Assembly: GCA_019925095.2 (NCBI GenBank)
Contig: CM034392.1
Coordinates: 11,427,887-11,491,886 of the forward strand
Source: Dendrolimus kikuchii
Taxonomy: Eukaryota; Arthropoda; Insecta; Lepidoptera; Lasiocampidae
DNA length: 64,000 nt
Direction of reading: 5' to 3'
The notes under the pieces were generated by a model. The model saw nothing but the letters and a program-made list of their open reading frames with translations. It was not told the origin of the DNA and did no database searches. The translations under genes and the position numbers were made by a program. Positions 21,015 through 32,376 of the stretch are shown here, piece by piece. Each line of letters begins with the position of its first letter. Within the stretch, counting starts at the first letter, position 1.

Positions 21015-21400
21015 ACTTGTATGATTATACGGGTCCGAATATTGGACAATTGAAGTGATTGACCAAAAACTTCTCCACTCAGCTGAGATGAGACTGGTGA
21101 GATGGATAGCGATGATATAATTGTTATAAAAATAGATAAGGTGAGGAATTACAAAATACAAACGGGATCTGAGAAAAAATGATTGGTTGAAAATTGATCA
21201 GAATAAAAAATTGAGAAGAAGAATAAGATTACGGTGGTACGTATTGATGAAAAACATGTGGTAAAGATATTGTTAAATTGAAAGATTAATAACGGAAATA
21301 ACAATAAAGGTAAACTAAAAAGAGATGAATGGAATATGTAAAGGATGAGATGAAGAGTTGTGGTGTGATTGAAAGAAAAGAGAGATATCCTTTATTCAAT
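21015..21400 (+). pseudogene. Decayed LINE reverse-transcriptase C-terminal region
   Basis: Broken frames give pieces such as QKLLHSAEMRLVRWI and DKVRNYKIQ, followed by a Lys/Arg-rich part. They match in order the 'EQKLHSAEMRMLRW..RLDKVRN.YIRG' block I know from insect and vertebrate RTE/BovB-like RT tails. Several stops and shifts are present. Confidence 0.5.
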
Positions 21401-21954
21401 TAAGGTAATTAAATCACAATAGATTAAGTTAATTTTAAACACACGGTTGAATGATTGATTGTGAATTCATTAATGAATTACATTTCTTCATAGAAGAATA
21501 ATAAAACAAAATACTATAAGTAGCTATGATTGCTGACACTTGAAATATTTAAAACCTTGAACGGAGTATTGTGTAACATGATGACAACAGTTCCGTATAG
21601 TTAAATTTGTTTACGATAAAATATTTGCCGGGTTCATTCACCGTGACCGTGTACTAATGATAAACAAGGGGTAGAGTTTCAAAAACAGATCTCTTACTTA
21701 TGCAGTCCAATTTATACAAATAAATGTATGTCTGTTTATAATTTCAAAACAAATGCAACAGTTTAAGGAACTTTCTAAACGGAGTTCGCTATCTCCCTTG
21801 CACATTACCATATTTTTTATTATATAAATTGACAGAATTTACTTACGACCTATCTGTACTCTACGAATCTCAATAATAATATTAAGTACGAATGTTTCAC
21901 AAAACAATCACTTTGATTCAGAGGTTTCATAAATGAAAAAATCACATATTTTTT
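21401..21954. other. Unassigned spacer
   Basis: AT-rich. Nothing recognised. Confidence 0.4.
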
Positions 21955-22320
21955 ACAAGCTTTTATTTAACTTGCAATGGATGTACCTATGTATGTACCT
22001 ATGTAGCTTCGGGTGGAATCTTACAAGTTAAATTTGACTAACTTCCCGTTTCAGATTGAGCTGAAATTTTGCACACATATGTATATCGCGTGACAATGTA
22101 GTAATGTGGTATCATGGAGCTGATCTGATGATGGATTCGGAAGGTGGCCATAGGAACTCTTGTACTAAACAAGATATACCCGTCGTGTTTGGGCTCATTT
22201 TGCTTGTCTTGGCTGGCACTCTGCTGCTAGATGATATCCAGAATCTCAAAAGCTTATATTTAAAAACCTTTTTAAAAAAGCTTTTTTTGTATTCTATTTT
22301 AATTCTACATTATAAAAATG
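21955..22320 (+). repeat. Dispersed lepidopteran repeat, class unassigned
   Basis: Contains 'cttgcaatggatgtacctat', 'gagctgaaattttgcacaca' and 'gaaggtggccataggaactc', a combination I recall as a recurrent lepidopteran repeat. Ends are not defined. Confidence 0.45.
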
Positions 22321-22329
22321 TTAAAAAAT

Positions 22330-22613
22330 GTTGTTCGGGATTCACGTAAAAACTACTGGGCCGATTTCGATATAGTTTTCACTGATCGATAGGTTATACC
22401 CGGACTTAAAATATGCGGTACTTTATATTCCGGGAATCCCACGGAGTTTTTTTTGCGAGCGGCTTAAAGTGGCCCGATTGAAAAAAAAATTGGATTCGAA
22501 TGTAATATTTTTACTCATCAACAGCAAAATCTCTATCATAAAATCTCTGATACTTTATATGCTGGGAATCATGCGGGATTTCCCTCGGGAGCGGTTTCAA
22601 GTTCTTAGGTTCT
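22330..22613 (+). repeat. RTE-like repeat, left part, split by Tc1-like insertion
   Basis: It begins 'gattcacgtaaaaactactg' / 'ggccgatttcg' and carries 'tccgggaatcccacggag'. A plausible continuation after the insertion, 'gtacgaagtagcgggtaaat' (24629-24660), resembles the usual 'acgaagtcgcgggtaa' terminus. The class is inferred. Confidence 0.5.
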
Positions 22614-22615
22614 TA

Positions 22616-22648
22616 TACTATTCCATTTCTTTATTTTCTCGATGACAG
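22616..22648. repeat. Terminal inverted repeat, left
   Basis: Pairs with 24549-24582. The only difference seen is 'ggaat' versus 'ggaaat'. Confidence 0.85.
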
Positions 22649-22902
22649 ATACTGTGGAAACATGAACGAGCGTCTTTTTTACATTATGTATACATTATTT
22701 AATAAAAATATGACGCTTACGCACGTACAAGGTCATAGCAGAGTCGGAGAAACTGATAGGGATGGAGCTATCGATAAACGTAACACGATAACAGACCCGA
22801 TATTTTTTTACAGTGCCGGATAATTTTGTACAAATTTATTAACTAATGTTACATTTCATTACAAAATGTAATTATATTATGTTGATTCTTTATTTATTTA
22901 TT

Positions 22903-24229
22903 TTAATCAAAATCTGATGAATCGTCACTGTCACTCGATGAGCTCTCCCTAACATTTAGTATAAGTTCCTGTACTTCTATATTATCGAATGCCACGTGAA
23001 TTTCCCAATCCGACGCTATAATGTTTTGGATTCTTCTTACAATTTTTTCCCAGTTTTCGGCGGTTACTTCCGCACATGCATTTTTTAATAAATCTTTAAT
23101 CTTGTTTGCCGTAAAAGGGGGATGGGTATTGTTTCGAGCGGCGTGTCCTTTGATTTGTGTCCATATTAGTTCTATAGCATTGTACTGGCAATAATACGGC
23201 AGAAGTCGAAGAACCCAATGACCACATTCGACAGCTATTTCGTCGGTAATATATCTTTTAGGGAGGCTTTTTTTCGATTTTAAAATATTCACTAATTGTA
23301 CTTTTAAAAAAGTATTTATTTTACACATTTTCGCCATGACGTTGGAGCCAGTCAATTATCTCTTGTTTTTTATTGGCCTGCGTCGGCATTTTATCAATTT
23401 GTCTGAAGTGATATGTAGCGTTGTCCATAATAATTATCGACGGTTCTTCCAGAGATTGCACCATTTCTTTAAACCATCCTTCGTAAATCTCCGCGTTCAT
23501 TTCTTCGTGGTGGTTCACTGTTCTCTTGGATTTAAAGGCCAGTAAAGCATCTGACACGAATCCTTTCGTAGACCCTGCATGGCATATGATAAGGCGTTCA
23601 CCTTATCCCATTGGCACTGAATTAGTGGAAGCGGCGGTGTCGTCAGTCCAGTTCTTAGATACTGTGTGGTTTGCATTTAACCAAGTCTCGTCAGTGAAAA
23701 TAACATTTGACCAATCTGATATCTTTTTGGCTTCGATCAAAAATTCGCAGCGAGCCATAGCAACGTCGTGACGCTCCATCAATATTTTACGTTTGTCCGA
23801 TTTTTTATAAGAAAATCCAATTTCTTTCAAAAGCAAGCTTAATGACGATTTTTGGCCATGGAACAAACCACATTCACGTAAAGAAACAACAAGTTTTTTA
23901 AGTGTTGAAATTTCTTTGCGCAAGTAGTAGTCATATATATGACGGCGAATAGTGTCAGCGCCAAAGTTGTCAACCGATGTCACACGACGTGGTTGGCGTT
24001 TTTTCTTCGGCGTACGAAGCTTATTTTCCTGCATGCCGCTTGTGCCGTAAGCTTCAGTAGTAATTTTTGAAACAGTAGGTCCACTAATTCCTAATGCGGC
24101 CGCAACACGCCCTTGGACTTGCGACAGTGGTAATAGCGGGCCACTATTTTGATACTCTGCTTCAAAGTATTTACGAACCTTGATCACCAGTTCTCTCGCT
24201 TGCCTTTTGAAAACAAATCCTTTAGGCAT
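22903..24229 (-). pseudogene. DDE transposase (IS630/Tc1/mariner type), one stop and one frameshift
   Basis: Start taken at ATG 24227-24229 (MPKGFVFKRQARELVIKV); the frame upstream is not transposase-like. An N-terminal helix-turn-helix (LSQVQGRVAAALGISGPTVSKI, ~residues 35-56) is followed by a second basic region and the DDE domain. First catalytic Asp is in VIFTDETWLN, second in IIIMDNATYH, and the Glu in YNAIELIWTQIKGH. The tail is acidic (ESSSSDSDDSSDFD). An in-frame TAA at 23603-23605 interrupts the frame, and a one-base shift is needed near 23325. All three catalytic residues remain. Counting across the shift, the second Asp and the Glu are separated by ~84 residues, far more than the 34-41 of classical Tc1/mariner members. 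This suggests a wide-spaced lineage such as the one described as DD82E (inference). Confidence 0.8.
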
Positions 24230-24548
24230 TTTGATATTTGACAGCTGGGCAGCAATCAACACGGAGCAACACAAAATACACAACGAAACGTATGGATAAT
24301 GTGAAAAAACTCTGCGAAGAGAAATGTACTGACTATATAGCACGACCGTCTTTTTGCGAGTGACATATTAAAACAAACACAAAATGGCGGTGGGCCATTG
24401 AGTTTTCCCAGCTTGAAAAAATGTATTTGAATGTTTTTGTTGTATTTGTCTGTGTTAAAAACATAATAAATATATGCGATCGATATCATTACTTACCAAA
24501 TAAGTAAGTGTTGTGACCAATCACAACACTACAACTATCAAATTAGAA

Positions 24549-24582
24549 CTGTCATCGAGAAAATAAAGAAATGGAAATAGTA
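24549..24582. repeat. Terminal inverted repeat, right
   Basis: Begins 'ctgtcatcgagaaaataaag'; reverse complement of the left end. Confidence 0.85.
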
Positions 24583-24660
24583 TAGTACACGTAAAATTAA
24601 CTTATTCCGTCCAACATGTACGAAGTAGCGGGTAAATCCTGGGTAGAAATAAATATAACT

Positions 24661-25196
24661 ATGTATATGATATTCTAGTCATATTTAAATTTTATGAAGT
24701 ATACGAAAACTTTTTATAATTAATATTTATGTGATACAGATTTTTCGTAAATTAAATAAAAATGTAGGTAAAGGTGTAAGGTAAATTTTGTAAGTTTATA
24801 TTTTCAAAAATGGGGTAGCAAACGAGTTCCATTTAGGTTGCCCCCATAAGTGAAAACTGCTTTTATGCAATGCTTAATAATAAATGATCGTTTTTAGATA
24901 CTTTCTGTTAGTCTATCCGAAAGTTTTTCTCGAATAAGTTCCGAAACGACAAAACGGATTCCAAGGAATGAACAGCAATTTTAAATGTTGGTATATGTTT
25001 TATATCGATGTCTTGCAAGGTTATATTTTAAATACTATAATACCATATGAATATAAAATCAAAATAGCAATCGAAGCGGCGGGCATAGCAAGTATGTGAT
25101 AAATATAAGAATACCAGCCTACAAACACTTAACTGCTGCACAAGAGTCACACCATTTTAGAGGAATGGAATATAACCTATATATACATCATGCTTG
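24661..25196. other. Unassigned spacer
   Basis: AT-rich. Nothing recognised. Confidence 0.4.
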
Positions 25197-25204
25197 TTCT
25201 AGAC

Positions 25205-25698
25205 CAATGGTCCCCAAACTGTTTTGTCCTGTAGACCCCTCACCAATTTTTTACTGCTTTTAATGGATCCCTATCTTTTTAACTGACTGTAAAAAGGAGA
25301 AGGTTCTCAATTGGTCGTGTAAATATGTATTTTTTTATATATATCGAGCCATAGTTGTGTTGTTTCTGAACTGATTTTGACAATTCTGTTTGTGTTGGAT
25401 TTAATGTTTTAGTTTATATTTCGTCCCATACAATTTCTATAGCTTGTAAGTTCAAACGTGTGTACGTTATTATATTTAATTATTCTATTTATAAAAAGTT
25501 CCAATTTTCATCACGACTTGCTTATATGGAATTCACTATTGTGGACCCCTATTTGGAAATAGGGGTCCACAATAATGAAGCTGGTAAATAGCACGAGCTG
25601 GAGCTCGCGGACCCCCAGATTTGGTTTTCGCTAAAGTGGATCCCGTAAAGTTCGATATGGACCCCCAGGGGTCCATATGACCCCTTTCGGGAAGTATG
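25205..25698. mobile_element. Non-autonomous hAT element
   Basis: A 494-bp unit flanked by identical 8-bp repeats TTCTAGAC (25197-25204, 25699-25706), the hAT target length. The ends are CAATGGTCCCCAAAC and, inverted, CATACTTCCCGAAAG, which agree at CA....TCCC.AAA as hAT termini do. Subterminal 'gacccc' motifs repeat in both orientations. There is no coding capacity. Confidence 0.8.
25537..25574. repeat. 17-bp perfect inverted repeat, 4-nt centre
   Basis: Arms TATTGTGGACCCCTATT and its complement around TGGA, inside the hAT element. Confidence 0.9.
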
Positions 25699-25706
25699 TT
25701 CTAGAC

Positions 25707-26269
25707 AGAATTGGTCACATAGGAAATCTCAGGTTTTCTTACAAGTTTTTCCTTCAACAGGGCGTGATGATTCTAAATGTACATTGTACGAAAAAAGCTG
25801 CCTAGCCGTCCATATCCTCGCCCAAATTCGAACTCCGTCTGTTTCAATGCAACGCCACTAATTGACAAAAGATCTATTTCTTATCGTGTTTTTTTTCAGT
25901 TAAATGCTTGCAACATATTGTGGAATCGAAATTACCATAACTGAAGCAACATAAGTTTTTCTCTACTTTGTACAATATGTTTACGACTTGTGATGTATTT
26001 TAATGCTTTTATAGTTGTGGCGTCTACACTCATTTAGCCTTGACTTTCAGATAAACAAAATGAATCATACATACTGTGCGCACACTTTCCCTGTGATTAC
26101 GTAGATTGTATTATAGTTTCTCATTTGTTACGACCATTGTTATCTTAAAAGGAATTATCATGAAAGAACTGTCGCCATTTGTATACATTATACCTACTGG
26201 GGTGTGATGTCATTCCGACTATTCCAACCCGGTTCATTTGTTAATTACTATCTACACATATATAATTGC
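25707..26269. other. Unassigned spacer
   Basis: AT-rich. Nothing recognised. Confidence 0.4.
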
Positions 26270-26745
26270 TTGGCCTCACTGACTGAGTGACTGACATATC
26301 AACGCACAGCTCAAACTACTGGGGCTAGGATCGTGAAACTTTGCATGCAAGTTTTTTCTATGCAGTAGATGTGCACTAAGAAAGGATTTTTGAAATTCAA
26401 TTCCTGTGAGAGAGTGAGAGGTTGAGAAAAGGGGATGAAAGTTTGTATGAAAATTCGTTATTGTCAAGGTAAGAGGTACGAAATTTTACTTACTGAATTT
26501 CGTTACAAATAAATGTACATACATATGTATCGGCCCCCTAAGGGGGTAAAAAAGGGTATGAAAATGTGCATTAAATACCGTCTTTTTCCAAGTAAGAAAC
26601 ATGAAATTTTATACGACTGCTTCTGGTTAGAAATAAATGTACCCGTGTATCGGTGTTTTTAGAAATTCAACCTCTAAGGGGGTAAAAATTTGCTCAAACA
26701 ATAACTATGATTAATCTACGCGGGCGAAGCCGCGAGCAATAACTA
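26270..26745 (+). repeat. Dispersed repeat ending 'actagt', class unassigned
   Basis: It has 'actgactgagtgactgacat', 'ggggctaggatcgtgaaact' and two internal degenerate copies of 'aagtaagaaacatgaaattt..aaataaatgta'. It ends 'cgcgggcgaagccgcgagca' then 'ataactagt'. This is a familiar lepidopteran repeat architecture; the class was not determined. Confidence 0.55.
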
Positions 26746-26932
26746 GTAAAGAATATTTTAGGCCCTGAGCGTTGTTAAAACGACCGTGAGTAGTATTCCT
26801 TTTATGAAAAGTAATTATAATATGTCTGGTAAGTGCGTGCCAATCCACACACATTAAAGGCTTCCGTAAAAAGGCGCCAAACATTTATTGTCTTCGTCAT
26901 TTTGCTACAGAATAATAACAAAATACATTTAT

Positions 26933-27246
26933 CCATGTAGGAACGGAGAAAAAATTAAATTTCCTGCGGCCGCGGCCTGTCGTAAACTGCGACAAAACAA
27001 CCCACAGTCAGGATATTTGACCGGTCTGGATGCCTACTACCCCTATTTTAGAGTATGCCGCTATAACAATCTTGAGTTGTGTTCCGGTACTAGTAGGCAG
27101 GTTCCAAGTCTTCCGTTAGAGAGCAGCAGTACACTGGTAGCACTTTTGGTGTTACAAATGTCTATAGGCCCTTGCCTACCACCTGATGGATGGCACGCTT
27201 TCCATCCATCAGGTGGGCCGTCTGCTGAACTTGTGCCATAACAAAA
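26933..27246 (+). repeat. SINE-like retroposon, family A copy 2 (rearranged)
   Basis: Starts 'ccatgtaggaacggag' and ends 'ctgctgaacttgtgccataa'. Near its 3' end the usual 'ggcgatggtaaccg' is replaced by a reversed copy of the adjacent sequence, which creates a hairpin (27179-27216). Confidence 0.7.
27179..27216. repeat. 15-bp perfect hairpin from inverted duplication
   Basis: CCACCTGATGGATGG and its complement, 8-nt loop. Other family A copies have only the right arm. Confidence 0.88.
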
Positions 27247-28239
27247 GATTTAGCCGAAAATACACATCTCAAAAGGACACATTTAAATATCTCACTTTAT
27301 AGTTCTAAGGTTAGAGGAGGACAACAACTGGGTATTTCACACATTTGATCATAAATTCTAAAATAAAGTGCACAAAAGAGAGCTTATGTTTTAATATCTT
27401 ACTGTAATCTTAGTTTCAAAATTAATGATATACGTAAGTAATTTTTGTCACCTACGGTAACAAGATATATATAAGCTAGTATATGCTATTTAATTTGTTA
27501 AAATTATGATGTCACAACGTACATCCATACAAATTGAAGGATGCTTTATAACTTCATATCATCATTAAAAGCGTCGAGTAGCCAATTCTTACGACTCTGG
27601 AAGCGACTCTCACTACTTATTGAGTTATTGTCAAAATCTTTAAGGAACATCGTTATGAGTTTTCAAGATCTAACCAATAAAATACATAAGACTATGTATA
27701 ACGTTTTTTCAACCGTCATGTCAGTTAGATATATGCAGATGGACAAATAGACGGAAGTACATATAACGATTTGATAAGAGTTTCATTTTTAATAAAATGG
27801 CTACGGAACTCTAATAAATGTGGCTATAATATTTAATGACGCACGTGCTCCTACAAACTGTTTAAATATTTGGTAGACAAACAAGAAACTTGTTTGAGTG
27901 ATAAAGTCTTGGCCCTGAACTCGATGACCTCCTTACTGCCGGTTATTAGAATCAATTGGTAGCATCGTCGCAACCGTGGGCAACGTCTGCTCCTCAAAAT
28001 AGCACCGCCGTCAATCGTTCAACTACTACCTGAATTGACTACATTGCACTTCCTGATCAAAGGATCGCGGAACGCTGGGGTCTATCAAGAATTGCCGTAA
28101 CTGTATATTGTACACGTAACATATATATGCAACATTGTTATCTTTTCTATCAGTCTTCCTCTCTTTAGGGATCCGTGTTTGAATATAGCATTGCACTATT
28201 TGTGTGTATGTAAAATTAAAGTATTCATGAATATTCAAG
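27247..28239. other. Unassigned spacer
   Basis: 27900-28080 is somewhat GC-richer, without a recognisable frame. Confidence 0.35.
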
Positions 28240-28557
28240 TTTTTTTTATTTTTCTATTGCAGGAGTTCAGCAGATAGGCAGACGGCCTACTTGATGGAAA
28301 GCGGTTACCATCGCCTATGGACATTTGCAACACTAAAGGTGCTACAAATGCGGTGCTGCTCTCTTAAGGAAGACTGGAACCTGGTCACTAATGCCGAAAC
28401 ACAACTCAAGGTTGTTATGGCGACATGCTTTAGGCCAGGGGTGGTAGCCATCCAGTCGGGCAAATGCCCTAACCACCTGACTGTGGGTTGTTTTGTCGCC
28501 TCTTACGACAGGCCGCCCGGGCGCAGGAAATTGTATTCTTTCTCCGTTCCTGCACGG
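28240..28557 (-). repeat. SINE-like retroposon, family A copy 3
   Basis: Reverse orientation: T-rich start, 'aggagttcagcagataggca', then the body, ending 'tctccgttcctgcacgg'. A 98-codon plus-strand frame inside it is fortuitous. Confidence 0.72.
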
Positions 28558-28732
28558 ATAGTAAAGTTTAGAATAATCTTCAATTAATTTATTATAAGTT
28601 TCAAGAAACCCCGGCTAAATTGTAAGTTTGGCTAATACCAACTAAGGGACTTTTTGTAGCAACTGTGAAAGACGTATTTCATTATACAATTGAGATTTTC
28701 AACATAAATACAGAATTGTGGTTAAAAAAATG

Positions 28733-28973
28733 TTTTTTCATTGCCAAGCTGGCAAACAGGCAGACAGCCCAGCTCATAGAAAGTGGTTACCGCCGTCTAT
28801 ATACATTTGCAATACCAGGGGCATAGCCATCGAATTACCAGCCTTTAGGATGGGATAAAGGGATCGGTGGAATGGGATTGAAAAGATGGGATATGGGATT
28901 GCAGTAGGGGATGGGATAGGAAAAATGGGGAGGATTGTGGTCACAAAACACGACTGTTAACCGTTTTACGTCG
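28733..28973 (-). repeat. SINE-like retroposon, family B copy 2
   Basis: Reverse copy of 2083-2285. It begins 'ttttttcattgccaagctgg', has a 'gggatgggatagg' middle, and ends 'aaccgttttacg'. Confidence 0.55.
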
Positions 28974-29798
28974 ATATTCTACGAGAGCGTGGTCGCCGCC
29001 GACCGAGAGTGCTATAATTGTTGTTTATGTTTTATATTTAACCGATATTATACATTTTTAGAAAGAAAACAACTGTAAAAATGTTACGTTTCCAATACCA
29101 TGTAATCGTCTTATTTAACAGAAAGGACATAATCAGAATAATCTCGCATCAGTATATGACTAAAATTAACAACTGACCTAATAGATTGTAGGCATTGTAG
29201 GTATGCATTGTAAATGTCAATGAACATTTAAATCTAAATATTGAAATTTAAAGTGTCAAGCACTCGTTTCATAACAAAAAATAAATTTGTTTAACATAAT
29301 ATAATCGACTTAATTAAAGAATCAATAAATCAATTTTACTCATTGGATTTTGAAAGTTCACTGCCCGATTATGATACATTATACATTGATGTTGAAATGT
29401 TTGAAGGTATATTAAATTACTATGCGATGTGATATAGATATATGTACATAAGTGAACGCGTTCAACACTTGAATGACATCACAAGTTACGAGCCAATTAA
29501 TAATTATATGAAAACCCTTCGAAGGCGTGAAGTCCTCGCGGAATCATATCCTGCATATCAGTTTTGAGTCATTGTCTTAATCTAAATATAATAAAAATAT
29601 AGTTATAATCGAGTTGTATGTGTTAATACTGATTTGACATAACCTTTAAAAACTGTATAACTTTTAAATTTAATTGATCTATAAAATTCTTCAGTTTTAT
29701 TAGATTTATTTTTATACATAAACATACATATGTCTCAGACGAACGAATAAAAGTTATTACCTACGTGTAATAAAGTGCAGATTTTTTTTCAAAACTGG
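28974..29798. other. Unassigned spacer
   Basis: AT-rich. Nothing recognised. Confidence 0.4.
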
Positions 29799-30086
29799 TT
29801 TTTTTATTGCATGAGTTCAGCAGACAAGTAGACGGTCCACGGAAAGCGGTTATCTTCGCCTATGGACTTTTATAACCAAAGGTGCTACCAATATTCTGTC
29901 GCTCTCTAAAAGGACACTGGAACCTGGCCACTAATGCTGAAGCACAACTCAAGGTTGTTATGACGGCATACTCTAGCCTAGGATTGGTAGCCTAGGCAGG
30001 GTAGCTGACTGTGAGTTGTTGTGGCGCCCTCTTACGACTGGCCACCCGGCCGTAGGAAATCATCTTCTTTCTCCGTTCCTGCACGT
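29799..30086 (-). repeat. SINE-like retroposon, family A copy 4
   Basis: Reverse orientation: 'tttttattgcatgagttcag' at the left and 'ctttctccgttcctgcacg' at the right. More diverged than copies 1 and 3. Confidence 0.68.
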
Positions 30087-31004
30087 AAATGCACCTGTAC
30101 GTAAACATATGATACACGTCATTTCTGTCTGTGTGGTTAATAATGAAGTATTTATTAAAAACCATTTGACCTTTATCCGTACTAATGCGATTATTTAACA
30201 TAAGTCCTCGTAATGCAATACGGTGCGATTGGCTTGCTATTCCAAAATCGGCTTCTTAGCTTCATTCAGAGAGCTCGGGGCTCAGTCTACCTATTTTATT
30301 TTGTTCGTCTGAGGTGTATGTCTGTGATTTCGAAATAAATGCCAAAATCTCAATCAAATGCTCATTCAATCAAAAATGTTAATTTTTAGTATTTTTATCT
30401 ATCTGTCTGAGACTTTATCTTGATTAACTTTTAAAGAATATATGTATCATATATGTATCAGATTGGTACCAGATAACTGCTAGTGTAAGTCGGCCTAGAA
30501 GGTGAGCTATGTTGTCACAAACTCATGATCGTTAGAGTATCCTATGTATTTCTTTGCATCGTTCATATTTCGATGGTCTCCACCTGTTCTGACAATTCGA
30601 GACGACGCATACTATATAGTTTTACATAACTAGTAATTCCTATAGACGTACCTAAGCAGTAGACCAGAAACCGGTCTATATTTTTCTACGCAAACGAAAA
30701 TTGCCGATCGAAGTTAAAAGTTGCGTAAATCTATATGTATCTCTTGCGATAGTTCCATATTTGTGTAATTTGAGAGCCCCAGCTGTAGCGGCAGCATTAC
30801 GATACACTAATAAAATTGGGTATATGCAGTCAAATGAACTGAGATGCGTGTTATCATCGCTCAAAATTACATAGCCTCCTTCATTTTGTATTAGACTACT
30901 GACTTTTGACGTCACAATTTTAACGAATCAATTAGAATATTTAGTATTGTTTATTTAAACTTTAAATATTGTTGCAAGCCGATACTAATCATTTTCAGGT
31001 GTCT
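30087..31004. other. Unassigned spacer
   Basis: A 79-codon minus frame at 30676-30915 is not recognised and has no splice context. Confidence 0.35.
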
Positions 31005-31436
31005 TGTAACCCCTTTGAATTTGAGTGATCTATTGTTTGCCCTAATCTATTTGTTCACGCCGCCGTAAGACGTCATAAAATCTTCTTTCCTTTGTTGGTA
31101 TTTCATGCGAATTCTTGGAAGCCATCAAGCTGACCATTTAACGATTTCAAGAACCAGTGGGCGGTATGATTCTAGGAGGCCATGTCTAATTTACAAATGG
31201 ATGAGGGTCGGTCAGTCATGCGCAAGTCATGTTCTGACTGCGAACGAGGCAGTTACCTAGTGCACTTTTGGAGAAAGTATCTTATAACGACGAACTTTGC
31301 GCGATTTATGTGATAACGATTTTCTGCCCTACGGTTTGGTTTTGTTCTTTTCGGCTATACTTGTAAGAACTGTAAACCACCTGTGTGAACATTTAATAAA
31401 CTTTGTGATAATTCCAACGGTATTTTCGAATTTACA
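31005..31436 (+). repeat. Probable solo LTR (Gypsy-like)
   Basis: Starts TGTAACCCC and ends AATTTACA, so it has short inverted TGTAA/TTACA ends. It contains 'aataaactttgtgataattc' followed by 'caacggtatttt' near the right end, as a polyadenylation/U5 region would. A related segment occurs in 40234-40550 (reverse). No target duplication was seen. Confidence 0.42.
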
Positions 31437-31690
31437 TCCTCCAAATTCGTAATAGTATAATTTTTTTTTCTATAATCAACTATTGAAAGAAGATGATGAC
31501 AAGATATTTTGATGCCTGCTCTTTAATATGAATACTATTTTAGAATTATTAGAAGTGTTAAGAATGTCGATATGAATAGCCTCCCAGAAGAGAACAGTCG
31601 TCCCGTCTTCCAAAGTATAAAAAAGTAAAAGTACGTAAGTAAAAGTAGTAAAACGTAAGAATTCAAGCTTCATGTCTATTAGACATTAGA

Positions 31691-31900
31691 AGTTGTGGTG
31701 GCTCAATGGTTAGACACACGCGGTGCATTTACCGTGATGTATTTTCGAGTCCTAGCGGGTGGGCATAGATAGTCTTTCGACCTAATACAATTACGACCTA
31801 ATTGTTACAATTACTACGTAGGTGCTGACTGTGAATGAGAGCATCGTGAGCAAATCTGTACATCAATAATAAAATAGTAGATTGTTACATGAGAGATGAA
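31691..31900 (+). repeat. tRNA-headed SINE
   Basis: A-box-like 'tggctcaatggttagac' and, ~45 bp on, B-box-like 'tttcgagtcctagcg', followed by a body with 'agcatcgtgagcaaatctgt'. A functional tRNA is excluded by the poor acceptor stem. Confidence 0.55.
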
Positions 31901-32376
31901 GGTGACCTATTTAGGCATGAGATGGTTTGGCGCACGAGCGTAGCGAGGTTGCTAATAGTTCGAGTGCCTAAATGAGCCTTTCACCTTTCACCCGAAGTTA
32001 ACACTCTACTTTTCATTTCGAATATAAGGGTAGTAAATAAAAACAGATTACTTAAACATCAACTACTTATTTAATAAAATCAGGCGCTAAATCTATATCT
32101 TAATCAGATGAACTCATTTAATACGTCATATATGAAACGTCAAGTATTTTTTGCCTGTGGCATTCTACCAGCCAGTGTTTTTTGATCTCACTGATGATAG
32201 TAAATATTTAGCATGTAAATCTATAATAAATCCGTAAATGGTTCGAGTTTATAAGTTGTTTGTAGAGTTGTTGTTGTAAGTAAGAGTTGTTTGTTTGCGT
32301 TTAAAGACGTGAAGAAAATCAGAGGGCTTAATTCGGACCAGGAGATTCTAAAAATGCAATCTTTAGAATTATGGCC
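31901..32376. other. Short inverted motif and unassigned spacer
   Basis: 31905-31995 contains 'ggtgacctatttaggcatga' facing 'gcctaaatgagcctttcacc', with 'gcgcacgagcgtagcgagg' between. It is probably the end of a dispersed element. The rest is AT-rich. Confidence 0.35.

Larger units (their letters stand above)
22616..24582 (-). mobile_element. Tc1/mariner-superfamily transposon with defined ends
   Basis: A 1967-bp element. The left end begins TACTATTCCATTTCTTTATT and the right end is its inverted match, with one inserted A, over about 35 bp down to 'cgatgacag'. TA dinucleotides flank both ends (22614-22615, 24583-24584), the superfamily's target duplication. The transposase lies on the minus strand and is broken. 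The element sits in an older repeat. Confidence 0.85.

Noticed and set aside
26888..27241. 117-codon plus frame
   Set aside because: Inside family A copy 2 and extending into unrelated flank.
28291..28587. 98-codon plus frame
   Set aside because: Falls within SINE-like family A copy 3. Similar frames occur in other copies only by shared sequence.
31691..31765. Possible tRNA gene
   Set aside because: The B box is imperfect, there is no acceptor stem, and a SINE body follows.
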